This document shows, piece after piece, positions 33,296 to 40,341 of a DNA stretch of 64,000 nt. Below the pieces are notes generated by a model. It was not told where the DNA came from and did no database searches. It saw only the letters and a list, made by a program, of their open reading frames with translations. The DNA is from Nocardioides zeae (GTDB lineage: Bacteria > Actinomycetota > Actinomycetes > Propionibacteriales > Nocardioidaceae): assembly GCF_010686755.1 (NCBI RefSeq), contig NZ_JAAGXA010000012.1:96096-160095 (forward strand), in the 5' to 3' direction. The position numbers and the translations under genes are program-made. Position 1 is the first letter of the stretch, and every line of letters begins with the position of its first letter.

Positions 33296-34707
33296 CCACG
33301 GAGATCCCCGAGTCGGCCCACGGCTCCGCGTCCGCACCCACGCCCACCGTGCCCCCGGCCCCCGCACGGGTCGACGGCTCGCGCTGGCCCGGGCTCGACG
33401 TCGTGCCCTCGGGGCCGCGCGCCGCGGCGTACGCCCGGGTCGCGCGCGTGCTGTTCCACGGCGTCGTCAGCCGGCTCGACCTCACCGTCCGCGTCGGCAG
33501 CGGCGCCGACGCACCCGTCTGGGGCCGCGGCGGCCCGGAGATGGTGCTGCGCCGACCCGACGAGTTCTTCGCCCGGGTGGGGCGCCAGGGCCTCATCGGC
33601 TTCGGCGAGGCCTACCTGACGGGGGCCTGGGACGTGCCGTCGCCGGCCGAGGGCGGCACGACCGGTGCGCTCGGCGAGGTGCTCACGGTGCTCGCGGCGC
33701 AGATGCCCGCGCTGGTGCCGCAGTGGATGCAGCGGCTGCGGGCGGCCTACGTCTCCCGCCCGCCGTCGGACCAGGTCAGCTCGCAGGAGAACAGCCGCGC
33801 CAACATCGCGCACCACTACGACCTGAGCAACGACCTCTTCGAGGCCTTCCTCGACCCGACGATGAGCTACTCCTCGGCGCTCTTCGAGCACCAGGCGATC
33901 CCGCGGGTCGACGCGGTCGGGGCCCACCACGTGGCCACGTCGCCCGACCCCCGCGACCCCGCGTCGCTCGAGGAGGCGCAGGGACGGAAGATCGAGCGGC
34001 TCCTCGACGCCGTGGGTGTCGGCGAGGGCACGCGCGTGCTGGAGATCGGCACCGGCTGGGGCGAGCTGTCCCTGCGCGCCGCCCGTCGCGGCGCCCGCGT
34101 CCACTCGGTGACGCTGTCGACGGAGCAGCAGGCGCTGGCCCGCGAGCGCGTCGCGGCGGCCGGGTTCGCCGACCGGGTCGACGTCGAGCTGTGCGACTAC
34201 CGCGACGTCGTCGCGCCCGAGGGCGGCTACGACGCCGTCGTGTCGGTCGAGATGATCGAGGCGGTCGGCTACGACTACTGGGGCACGTACTTCGCGAAGA
34301 TCGACGAGGTGCTCGCCCCGGGCGGCCGCGCCGGCATCCAGGCGATCCTCATGCCGCACGACCGCATGCTCGCGACCCGGCAGACCTACACCTGGATCCA
34401 CAAGTACATCTTCCCGGGCGGCTTCCTGCCCTCCGTGCAGGTCATCGACGAGATCACCCGCGACGAGACGGCCCTGCGCCTGCTCGGCGGCGCCGACCGG
34501 CTCTCGTTCGGTGGGCACTACGCGGAGACGCTGCGCCGCTGGGGCGAGCAGTTCCTCACCGCCTGGAGCGAGCACGTGTCGGGCCTCGGCTTCGACGCGA
34601 CGTTCGCGCGGATGTTCCACTTCTACCTGGAGTACTCCCGCGCGGGCTTCGCCTCCGGCTACATCGACGTCCAGCAGCTGGTGCTGGAGAAGGAGGCCGG
34701 TCGATGA
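33292..34707 (+). CDS. Cyclopropane-fatty-acyl-phospholipid synthase-like methyltransferase 1
   Basis: A 471-residue SAM-dependent enzyme. The N-terminal lipid-binding region is about 40-180, HYDLSNDLFEAFLDPTMSYSSALF follows, and the SAM motif is VLEIGTGWGELSLRAARRG. The family cysteine of MxYSC is Ser here, and MxEHVG is replaced by MIEAVGYDYW, while YTWIHKYIFPGG is kept. The closest known neighbour by synteny is mycobacterial UfaA1, linked to tuberculostearic acid. The product could be a cyclopropane or a C10-methyl(ene) acyl chain. It overlaps both neighbours by 4 bases. Confidence 0.88.
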   Translation: MTTEIPESAHGSASAPTPTVPPAPARVDGSRWPGLDVVPSGPRAAAYARVARVLFHGVVSRLDLTVRVGSGADAPVWGRGGPEMVLRRPDEFFARVGRQGLIGFGEAYLTGAWDVPSPAEGGTTGALGEVLTVLAAQMPALVPQWMQRLRAAYVSRPPSDQVSSQENSRANIAHHYDLSNDLFEAFLDPTMSYSSALFEHQAIPRVDAVGAHHVATSPDPRDPASLEEAQGRKIERLLDAVGVGEGTRVLEIGTGWGELSLRAARRGARVHSVTLSTEQQALARERVAAAGFADRVDVELCDYRDVVAPEGGYDAVVSVEMIEAVGYDYWGTYFAKIDEVLAPGGRAGIQAILMPHDRMLATRQTYTWIHKYIFPGGFLPSVQVIDEITRDETALRLLGGADRLSFGGHYAETLRRWGEQFLTAWSEHVSGLGFDATFARMFHFYLEYSRAGFASGYIDVQQLVLEKEAGR

Positions 34708-36071
34708 CCGCCACCACCCCCTCGTCCTCGTCCGCCCCCTCCTCGAGCCAGGTGGCCGGCCGCCTCGCCGAGGCCCTGCGGCCCTTCGTGGGCGGTGACC
34801 TCCCCGTGCGCCTCCGCGCCTGGGACGGCTCCGAGGCCGGTCCGGTCGACGCGCCCCTGGTCGAGCTGCGCAGTCCCGCCGCCGTACGCCGCCTCGTGCG
34901 GCACCCCGGGGAGCTGGGTGCCGCGCAGGCGTACGTCACGGGCGAGCTCGAGGTGCACCACGACCTCGACGACGCCCTCACCCACGCCTGGTCGGTCGTC
35001 GCCGAGCGCAACCTGTCGGGCGTGCGCCCGGGACCGCAGGCGTACGTCGCGGCCCTCCGCGCCGCCGTCGACACCGGCACCGTCGGCCCCGGGATGGTGC
35101 TGAGGCCGCCGCGCGCTCCGCGCAGCCAGGCGCAGGTGGGTGGTCCGCTCAACGCGCTCCTCGGCCGCCGCCTGCACTCGAAGCTGCGGGACCGGCTGGC
35201 GATCAGCCACCACTACGACCTGTCGAACGAGTTCTACTCGCTGATCCTCGACGACCACATGGCCTACTCGTCGGCGTACTACACGCAGCCGCCGAGCACG
35301 CCCGGCTACACGCTGGAGGACGCGCAGGCCGACAAGCTCGACCTCGTCTGCCGCAAGGTGGGACTGACGGAGGGCGCGACGTTCCTCGACGTCGGCTGCG
35401 GCTGGGGCTCGCTGTCCCTGTACGCCGCGGAGCACTTCGGCGCGAAGGTCACCGGTGTGACGATCGCCGCCGAGCAGAAGAAGTTCATCGACGCCCGCAT
35501 CGCCGAGCGCGGTCTGGGCGACCGGGTGGAGATCCGGCTGCAGGACTACCGCGACGTGCCGGAGGCCGCCTCGGGTGCCGGGCACTTCGACGCGGTGGCG
35601 AGCCTGGAGATGGGCGAGCACGTCGGCCAGCAGAACTACCCGACCTACGCGAAGGTGCTCCACGACGCCGTGAAGCCCGGCGGGCGGGTGCTGGTGCAGC
35701 AGATGTCGCGCTCCGGCGGCCGCAAGGGCCACCCCGGTGGCGGTCCGTTCATCGAGTCGTTCATCGCGCCCGACATGCACATGCGGCCCGTCGGCGAGAC
35801 GGCCGACCTGCTCGAGGCCGGCGGCCTCGAGGTGCGCGACGTGCACGCGCTGCGGGAGCACTACGTGTGGACCGTGGACGCCTGGATGGAGCGGTTCTCC
35901 AAGGCGGAGCAGCGCCTGACCGAGCTCGTCGGCGAGGAGGTCGTGCGCGTCTGGCGGCTCTACCTCGTGGGGGGCCGCATGGCGTTCCGCGACGGTCGCA
36001 TGGGTGTCGACCAGATCCTCATGGTGCGTCCGGGAGCCGCGCACAGCCTCCCGCCGCGCCGCGAGTGGTGA
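34704..36071 (+). CDS. Cyclopropane-fatty-acyl-phospholipid synthase-like methyltransferase 2
   Basis: A 455-residue paralogue of the preceding gene: HYDLSNEFYSLILDDHMAYSSAYY, SAM motif FLDVGCGWGSLSLYAAEHFG, and SLEMGEHVGQQNY. MxYSC is again Ser. The WxxKYIFPGG segment is replaced by SFIAPDMHMRP, so the two copies have different active-site surroundings and probably different acyl substrates or products. The N-terminal 20 residues are Ser/Pro-rich. Confidence 0.88.
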   Translation: MTATTPSSSSAPSSSQVAGRLAEALRPFVGGDLPVRLRAWDGSEAGPVDAPLVELRSPAAVRRLVRHPGELGAAQAYVTGELEVHHDLDDALTHAWSVVAERNLSGVRPGPQAYVAALRAAVDTGTVGPGMVLRPPRAPRSQAQVGGPLNALLGRRLHSKLRDRLAISHHYDLSNEFYSLILDDHMAYSSAYYTQPPSTPGYTLEDAQADKLDLVCRKVGLTEGATFLDVGCGWGSLSLYAAEHFGAKVTGVTIAAEQKKFIDARIAERGLGDRVEIRLQDYRDVPEAASGAGHFDAVASLEMGEHVGQQNYPTYAKVLHDAVKPGGRVLVQQMSRSGGRKGHPGGGPFIESFIAPDMHMRPVGETADLLEAGGLEVRDVHALREHYVWTVDAWMERFSKAEQRLTELVGEEVVRVWRLYLVGGRMAFRDGRMGVDQILMVRPGAAHSLPPRREW

Positions 36072-36907
36072 ACGCGCTCGTCGCGGCCCTCGTGGCCGCG
36101 GCGGTCACGGTGACGGTGCTCATGACCGCCACCGCGCTGGTCGCGCGCCGGGTCGGCCGGCTGGCCGTCGTCGACGTCGTGTGGGGCGCGGGGTTCGTGC
36201 TCGTCGCGGTGGTGGCGGCCGTGGTCGCCAGCGTCGTCGACGCCGGTGGGGGCGGCACGGTCGCGCAGCGCTGGCTCGTGGTGCTGCTCGTCGCCGTCTG
36301 GGGTGGTCGCCTCGCCTGGCACATCCGCTCGCGGGCGCACGGGCTCCTCGGTCCCGGCGAGACGCCGCCGGAGGACCCCCGCTACGCGGCGCTGATGGAG
36401 GGCAAGCCGTTCTCCTACGCCGTGACGCGCGTCTTCGTGACGCAGGGCGTGGCGATGTTCGTCGTCGCCCTGCCCGTGGTGGTCGGGGTGGCCGTCGCCG
36501 TGCCGGCGTCGTCGTGGCACCGGTGGCCGATCGTGGTGGGCCTCGTCGTGTTCGCGGTCGGGCTGGCGTTCGAGGCCGTGGGCGACGCGCAGCTCGCGGC
36601 GTACAAGGAGGTCCCGAAGGCCGAGCGCCCGCCGGTGCTCGCCACCGGCCTGTGGGCGTGGACGCGGCACCCGAACTACTTCGGCGACGCGACGGTCTGG
36701 TGGGGGCTGTGGCTCGTCGGCGGTCTCGGGTCCGGCTGGGTCGCGGGGCTGGCGACGCTCGTGGCGCCCGTCGCGATGACCTACTCCCTGGCGTTCGCCA
36801 CGGGGGCGCGCCTGCTCGAGCGCGAGATGATGCAGCGCCCGGGCTATCCGGAGTACGCCGCGCGGACGTCCATGTTCGTCCCGCGGCCGCCGCGTCGGGC
36901 GGCCTGA
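36068..36907 (+). CDS. DUF1295 family membrane protein (steroid 5-alpha-reductase-like)
   Basis: A 279-residue protein with about seven membrane segments. The C-terminal LATGLWAWTRHPNYFGDATVWWGLWL and YAARTSMFVPRPPR are hallmarks of the DUF1295/isoprenylcysteine methyltransferase-like reductase fold. It is the last gene of the sigK operon, as its homologue Rv0446c is in mycobacteria. A role as NADPH-dependent reductase of an unsaturated or methylene lipid made by the methyltransferases is plausible but unproven. GTG 36068 overlaps the previous stop. Confidence 0.88.
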   Translation: MNALVAALVAAAVTVTVLMTATALVARRVGRLAVVDVVWGAGFVLVAVVAAVVASVVDAGGGGTVAQRWLVVLLVAVWGGRLAWHIRSRAHGLLGPGETPPEDPRYAALMEGKPFSYAVTRVFVTQGVAMFVVALPVVVGVAVAVPASSWHRWPIVVGLVVFAVGLAFEAVGDAQLAAYKEVPKAERPPVLATGLWAWTRHPNYFGDATVWWGLWLVGGLGSGWVAGLATLVAPVAMTYSLAFATGARLLEREMMQRPGYPEYAARTSMFVPRPPRRAA

Positions 36908-36935
36908 CGTTCGGCGGATCCGGCAGGATCGGGGC

Positions 36936-37784
36936 ATGACCGAACCGCGCGTCGCCCTCTACGTCGACTTCGAGAACCTCGTCGCGTCCCAGTACGACGC
37001 GGTGCACGGCCGCCACGCCTGGCAGCGCGACAAGGTGGTGCACGCGGCGGCGGACGACCCGGTCGTGGGGCCCCGGCTGGAGGCCTCGCGGCTCGACGTC
37101 GACGCGATCGTCGACTACGCGGCGTCGCTCGGGGTCGTGGCGATCAGCCGGGCGTACGCGAACTGGGCCTCGCCCGCGTTCTCGTCCTACGCGCGGGACC
37201 TGACGTCCCGCGCGATCGACCTCACGCAGCTGTTCCCGCTGTCCGGGACCAAGAACGGCGCCGACATCCGGCTCGCGACCGACGTGGTGGACGATCTGAC
37301 GCGCTACGCCGACCTCACCCACGTGCTCGTCGCCGCCGGGGACTCCGACTACGTCGCCGTCGCGCAGAAGGCGAAGCGCCTCGGCCGGTCGGTCGTCGGC
37401 GTGGGCGTCGCGGGGTCGATCGGCCGCTACTGGGAGGCCGCGTGCGACGAGTTCAAGCGGTACGACGCGCTGCCCGGCGTCGAGCCGGCCGTCGCGTCCC
37501 CGCCCGCGGTCGAGGGCGAGGACGCCTCCGACGCCGATCCCGACACGGACGACCGCGCCCGCCCCGTCCCGTACTCCAAGCTGTTCCGACGCGCCGTCAA
37601 CCTCGTGCAGAAGCAGCGCAGCGACGAGAAGGTCCCGTTGTCGGTGCTCAAGCAGGTGCTCGTGCGGATGAGCCCCGGCTTCGACGAGACGACGCTCGGC
37701 TTCGACTCGTTCTCCGCCTACGTCCGCGCCCAGGAGGGCGTCGCGACCGACGAGCGGAACCAGCACGTGTGGTTCGTGCGGTAG
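36936..37784 (+). CDS. NYN domain ribonuclease-like protein with C-terminal OST-HTH domain
   Basis: A 282-residue protein. The NYN (PIN-like) domain covers about 1-165: YVDFENL at the N terminus, KNGADIRLATDVVDDL and VLVAAGDSDYVAVAQKAKRLGRSVVGVGV supply the acidic metal-site residues. An acidic linker follows, then a LOTUS/OST-HTH-like domain at about 210-280 (KLFRRAVNLVQKQRSDEKVPLSVLKQVLVRMSPGFDETTLGFDSFSAYV). Such proteins are thought to act on RNA. It starts 28 bp after the sigK operon with no obvious terminator between. Confidence 0.88.
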   Translation: MTEPRVALYVDFENLVASQYDAVHGRHAWQRDKVVHAAADDPVVGPRLEASRLDVDAIVDYAASLGVVAISRAYANWASPAFSSYARDLTSRAIDLTQLFPLSGTKNGADIRLATDVVDDLTRYADLTHVLVAAGDSDYVAVAQKAKRLGRSVVGVGVAGSIGRYWEAACDEFKRYDALPGVEPAVASPPAVEGEDASDADPDTDDRARPVPYSKLFRRAVNLVQKQRSDEKVPLSVLKQVLVRMSPGFDETTLGFDSFSAYVRAQEGVATDERNQHVWFVR

Positions 37785-37793
37785 GTCGCTCCC

Positions 37794-37886
37794 GCGTCGA
37801 GTTGGCTTGTACGGCGCGGCGTTCGCGCCGAGTTGGCTTGTACGGCGCGGCGTACGCGTCGAGCTTGGTCGAACGGCGACCGTTCT
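37794..37886. repeat. Three-copy 31-bp tandem repeat
   Basis: Copies start at 37794, 37825 and 37856, exactly 31 bp apart. The first two differ by few bases (lead GCGTCGAGTTGG or GCGCCGAGTTGG, then CTTGTACGGCGCGGCG); the third is more diverged. The lead sequence is shared with the repeat at 4791. It lies between the NYN gene and the DUF222-HNH gene. Confidence 0.85.
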
Positions 37887-37964
37887 CAGGGTTGTCCACA
37901 GGCCGTACGGCGGTCTGCCTGGTGTCGTTCAGGACTGTCGGTGGGTTCGGGTTGAGTGGTGGCC

Positions 37965-39584
37965 ATGACGGGGGTCAGCTCTTCTGGTGACGCCGATGGC
38001 TTTGGGCCACCGGTGCCGGAGCCCCCTGCCGAGTTCCTGGTCGACGAACCGGTCCCGGACTGGCTAGAGCACGCCTTCGCCACCGGGGAGTGGCCTGAGG
38101 AGGCGACGCGCGGGTGCCGGATCGTGGACCGGGAGGGTCGGTACGACGCGGCTGAGCCTGCCGCGGAGCCCGAGCCCGAGCCGGAGCCTGGGTGGGTGGT
38201 GCCCGGGGTCGCCTCGGGTGCGGGTGGGGTCGACGTGGGTCATCCGATGTTGGAGGCCCTGCGGACAGCGACGGCGGTGCTCGACGCCGACGGGCGTACC
38301 GGACTGGGGTGGTTGAGTGCCCCGCAGGCCGGTGTCGCGCTGGTCGACGCGCACGGGCTCGTGGCACGGGCTTCCGCGCTGGTCGCGGTGTTGGTGCAGC
38401 ACGCCGAGGAGGTTGAGCTCTACCGGGAGAACGGTGCCTCTACGGCGGCGGTGTGGCTGGCGAACGCCGCGACCATCACCCGCCGCGATGCCTACCGCCT
38501 CGCTCGGATCGGGGACGCCATCGGTGGCGCCGAGCCCCACGCTGATCCCGAAGCCGGCGCCCCGGCGGGAAGCGAGTCAGGTCAGGGTCCCGCGCTCGAC
38601 ACCCGTGTCGGGGCCGCCGTCGGCGAGGAGACGGGGCGCTACCGGACCCACCTCGGCCCCGGCTGCCTCACCGGCACCGTCAACACCGAGCAGGCCGACG
38701 TCATCGTCAAGGCCCTCGACGCCCTACCCGACGAGCTACCGGACCAGCTGCGGCTGCAGGCGGAGGAGACGCTGGTCGGGTTCGCCGCCGACCACGACGC
38801 GAAGGCCCTGCGGACGCTGGGGAAGAAGATCCTCACCGTCATCGCACCCGAGGTGGGCGAAGCACACGAGGCCGCACTGCTGGAGAAGGAAGAACGGGAG
38901 GCTCGGGCCGCCTCACGGCTCAGCATGGTCTCCGACGGCCTGGGACGTGTGTGGGGCCGCTTCGTCCTGCCCGAGCTGCACGGCGCGATGCTCCGCAAAG
39001 CCCTCGACGCCTACGCCGCACCACGACACCTCAACACCAACGACGACCCCGACCAGCGGCTCGTCACCGGACGGCCCACACCGGAGCGCTACGGACAGGC
39101 CTTCCAACAGCTGCTGGAGATGCTCGACCACAAGGACCTCCCCGCCACCGGTGGCATGGGCGCGACCGTCGTCGTCACGATGACGCTGGAGTCACTCCGG
39201 GGCGGCCTCGCCTCAGCGTCCCTCGACACCGGCGGCACCCTCAGTGCATCCGAGGCCCGCCGGCTGGCGTGCGAGGCGGGGATCATCCCCGCGGTCCTCG
39301 GCACGAAGAGCGAGGTCCTCGACCTCGGCCGCGCCACCCGTTTCCACACCCGAGCGATGCGCCTCGCGATGGCCATCAGGGACGGCGGCTGCGTCGCCGA
39401 GGGCTGCAACCGGCCACCCCACCAGACCCACGCCCACCACCTCACCGCATGGGCCAACGGCGGCCACACCACCGTGAACGACGGCTGCCTCCTCTGCGAC
39501 CAGCACCACCACCAGATCCACGACCCGCTCTACCTCGTCGAACGACTCGGCACCGGCAAGCTCCGCTTCACGAGGCGGACGTGA
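37965..39584 (+). CDS. DUF222 and HNH endonuclease domain protein
   Basis: A 539-residue protein of the actinobacterial 13E12-repeat type. DUF222 covers about 85-400. The C-terminal HNH nuclease has GCNRPPHQTHAHHLTAWANGGHTTVNDGCLLCDQHHHQIH, with C-x-C pairs and the H-H-N-H residues intact, so the nuclease looks functional. These genes are multi-copy in many actinobacterial genomes and associated with repeats or mobile DNA; no function is established. ATG 37965 is used; a GTG three codons upstream is possible. A 31-bp tandem repeat lies just upstream. Confidence 0.88.
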   Translation: MTGVSSSGDADGFGPPVPEPPAEFLVDEPVPDWLEHAFATGEWPEEATRGCRIVDREGRYDAAEPAAEPEPEPEPGWVVPGVASGAGGVDVGHPMLEALRTATAVLDADGRTGLGWLSAPQAGVALVDAHGLVARASALVAVLVQHAEEVELYRENGASTAAVWLANAATITRRDAYRLARIGDAIGGAEPHADPEAGAPAGSESGQGPALDTRVGAAVGEETGRYRTHLGPGCLTGTVNTEQADVIVKALDALPDELPDQLRLQAEETLVGFAADHDAKALRTLGKKILTVIAPEVGEAHEAALLEKEEREARAASRLSMVSDGLGRVWGRFVLPELHGAMLRKALDAYAAPRHLNTNDDPDQRLVTGRPTPERYGQAFQQLLEMLDHKDLPATGGMGATVVVTMTLESLRGGLASASLDTGGTLSASEARRLACEAGIIPAVLGTKSEVLDLGRATRFHTRAMRLAMAIRDGGCVAEGCNRPPHQTHAHHLTAWANGGHTTVNDGCLLCDQHHHQIHDPLYLVERLGTGKLRFTRRT

Positions 39585-39617
39585 GACGACCGCGTGACGA
39601 GGTCCGGACGAGGCCCG

Positions 39618-40154
39618 TCAACCCGCCGGATCAGCCGGTCGCCCCATCACCTGCACGAAGTACGGGATGTTCTCCGTGGAGCCGAGCTCGACGCGCTTGA
39701 TTGCCTTGCCGATCGGGTTCACGACCTCCTCCTGGCCCCGGATCAGCACGGGCAGGTTGCCGAACAGCTCGTTGGTGCCCCACGTCAGGCCAGGTTCGAG
39801 CCGAATCATCACCTCACCCACGTAGCACCCGGCCATCACGATCGACTCGATCCACACGTCGCTCCCCTGGGGCATGAACGAGTCGAGCAGACGGTCCACG
39901 GTCTCCAGGCTCTCGCGCGAGTAGTCGAGGTGCCCGCCCAGCACGTGGGCGACGGCACCGACGACGCGCTCGGCGAGGTCGGCGCACCGGTCCGGCGCAA
40001 GGGTGACGGGCAGCTGCACCGGCCGTTGTGTGTCGCGCCAGTTGCGCACGCCCTGGGGCGGAAAGCTGTTCGGCGGTGCCGGCGGGAGGGTGCCGTGGCG
40101 GCTCTGCGGCGGAGGTTCGGGGGAGACGCGTTCCCCCTTCTTCCAGAAGGGCAT
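39618..40154 (-). CDS. Hypothetical protein
   Basis: I do not recognise this 178-residue protein. The first 40 residues are Pro-rich and basic. The rest looks like a small folded domain with segments LDYSRESLETVDRLLDSF, GCYVGEVMIRLEPGLTW and NPIGKAIKRVELG. There is no signal peptide or membrane segment. It is convergent with the HNH gene 33 bp away and divergent from the acyltransferase. The start is uncertain because no clear Shine-Dalgarno precedes ATG 40152-40154. DUF222-HNH and unknown small proteins often neighbour each other in mobile DNA, but there is no direct sign of transfer. Confidence 0.6.
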   Translation of the reverse strand: MPFWKKGERVSPEPPPQSRHGTLPPAPPNSFPPQGVRNWRDTQRPVQLPVTLAPDRCADLAERVVGAVAHVLGGHLDYSRESLETVDRLLDSFMPQGSDVWIESIVMAGCYVGEVMIRLEPGLTWGTNELFGNLPVLIRGQEEVVNPIGKAIKRVELGSTENIPYFVQVMGRPADPAG

Positions 40155-40341
40155 GGGTCTCGCGTTCCCGGGAGGCCGTGCGACAAACGGTTGTCCACAG
40201 ACGCATCCCCTGGTGACCGGAAGCTCCGATCCACCCGGTGGGCCGGATCTTCCGCTGCCCCCGACTCCCTCCCGATTGGCCCGGCGGGCCCGGGCTCACG
40301 CACTATCGTCGCCGCAGTCCGCACGAAGGGGGGAACGTCGG

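Noticed and set aside
37794..37886. Regularly spaced 31-bp repeats as a CRISPR array
   Set aside because: The copies are directly abutting with no unique spacers, only three occur, and there are no cas genes.
37965..40154. DUF222-HNH and neighbour as a restriction-modification or anti-phage system
   Set aside because: No methyltransferase, helicase or known defence partner is nearby, so there is no positive evidence.
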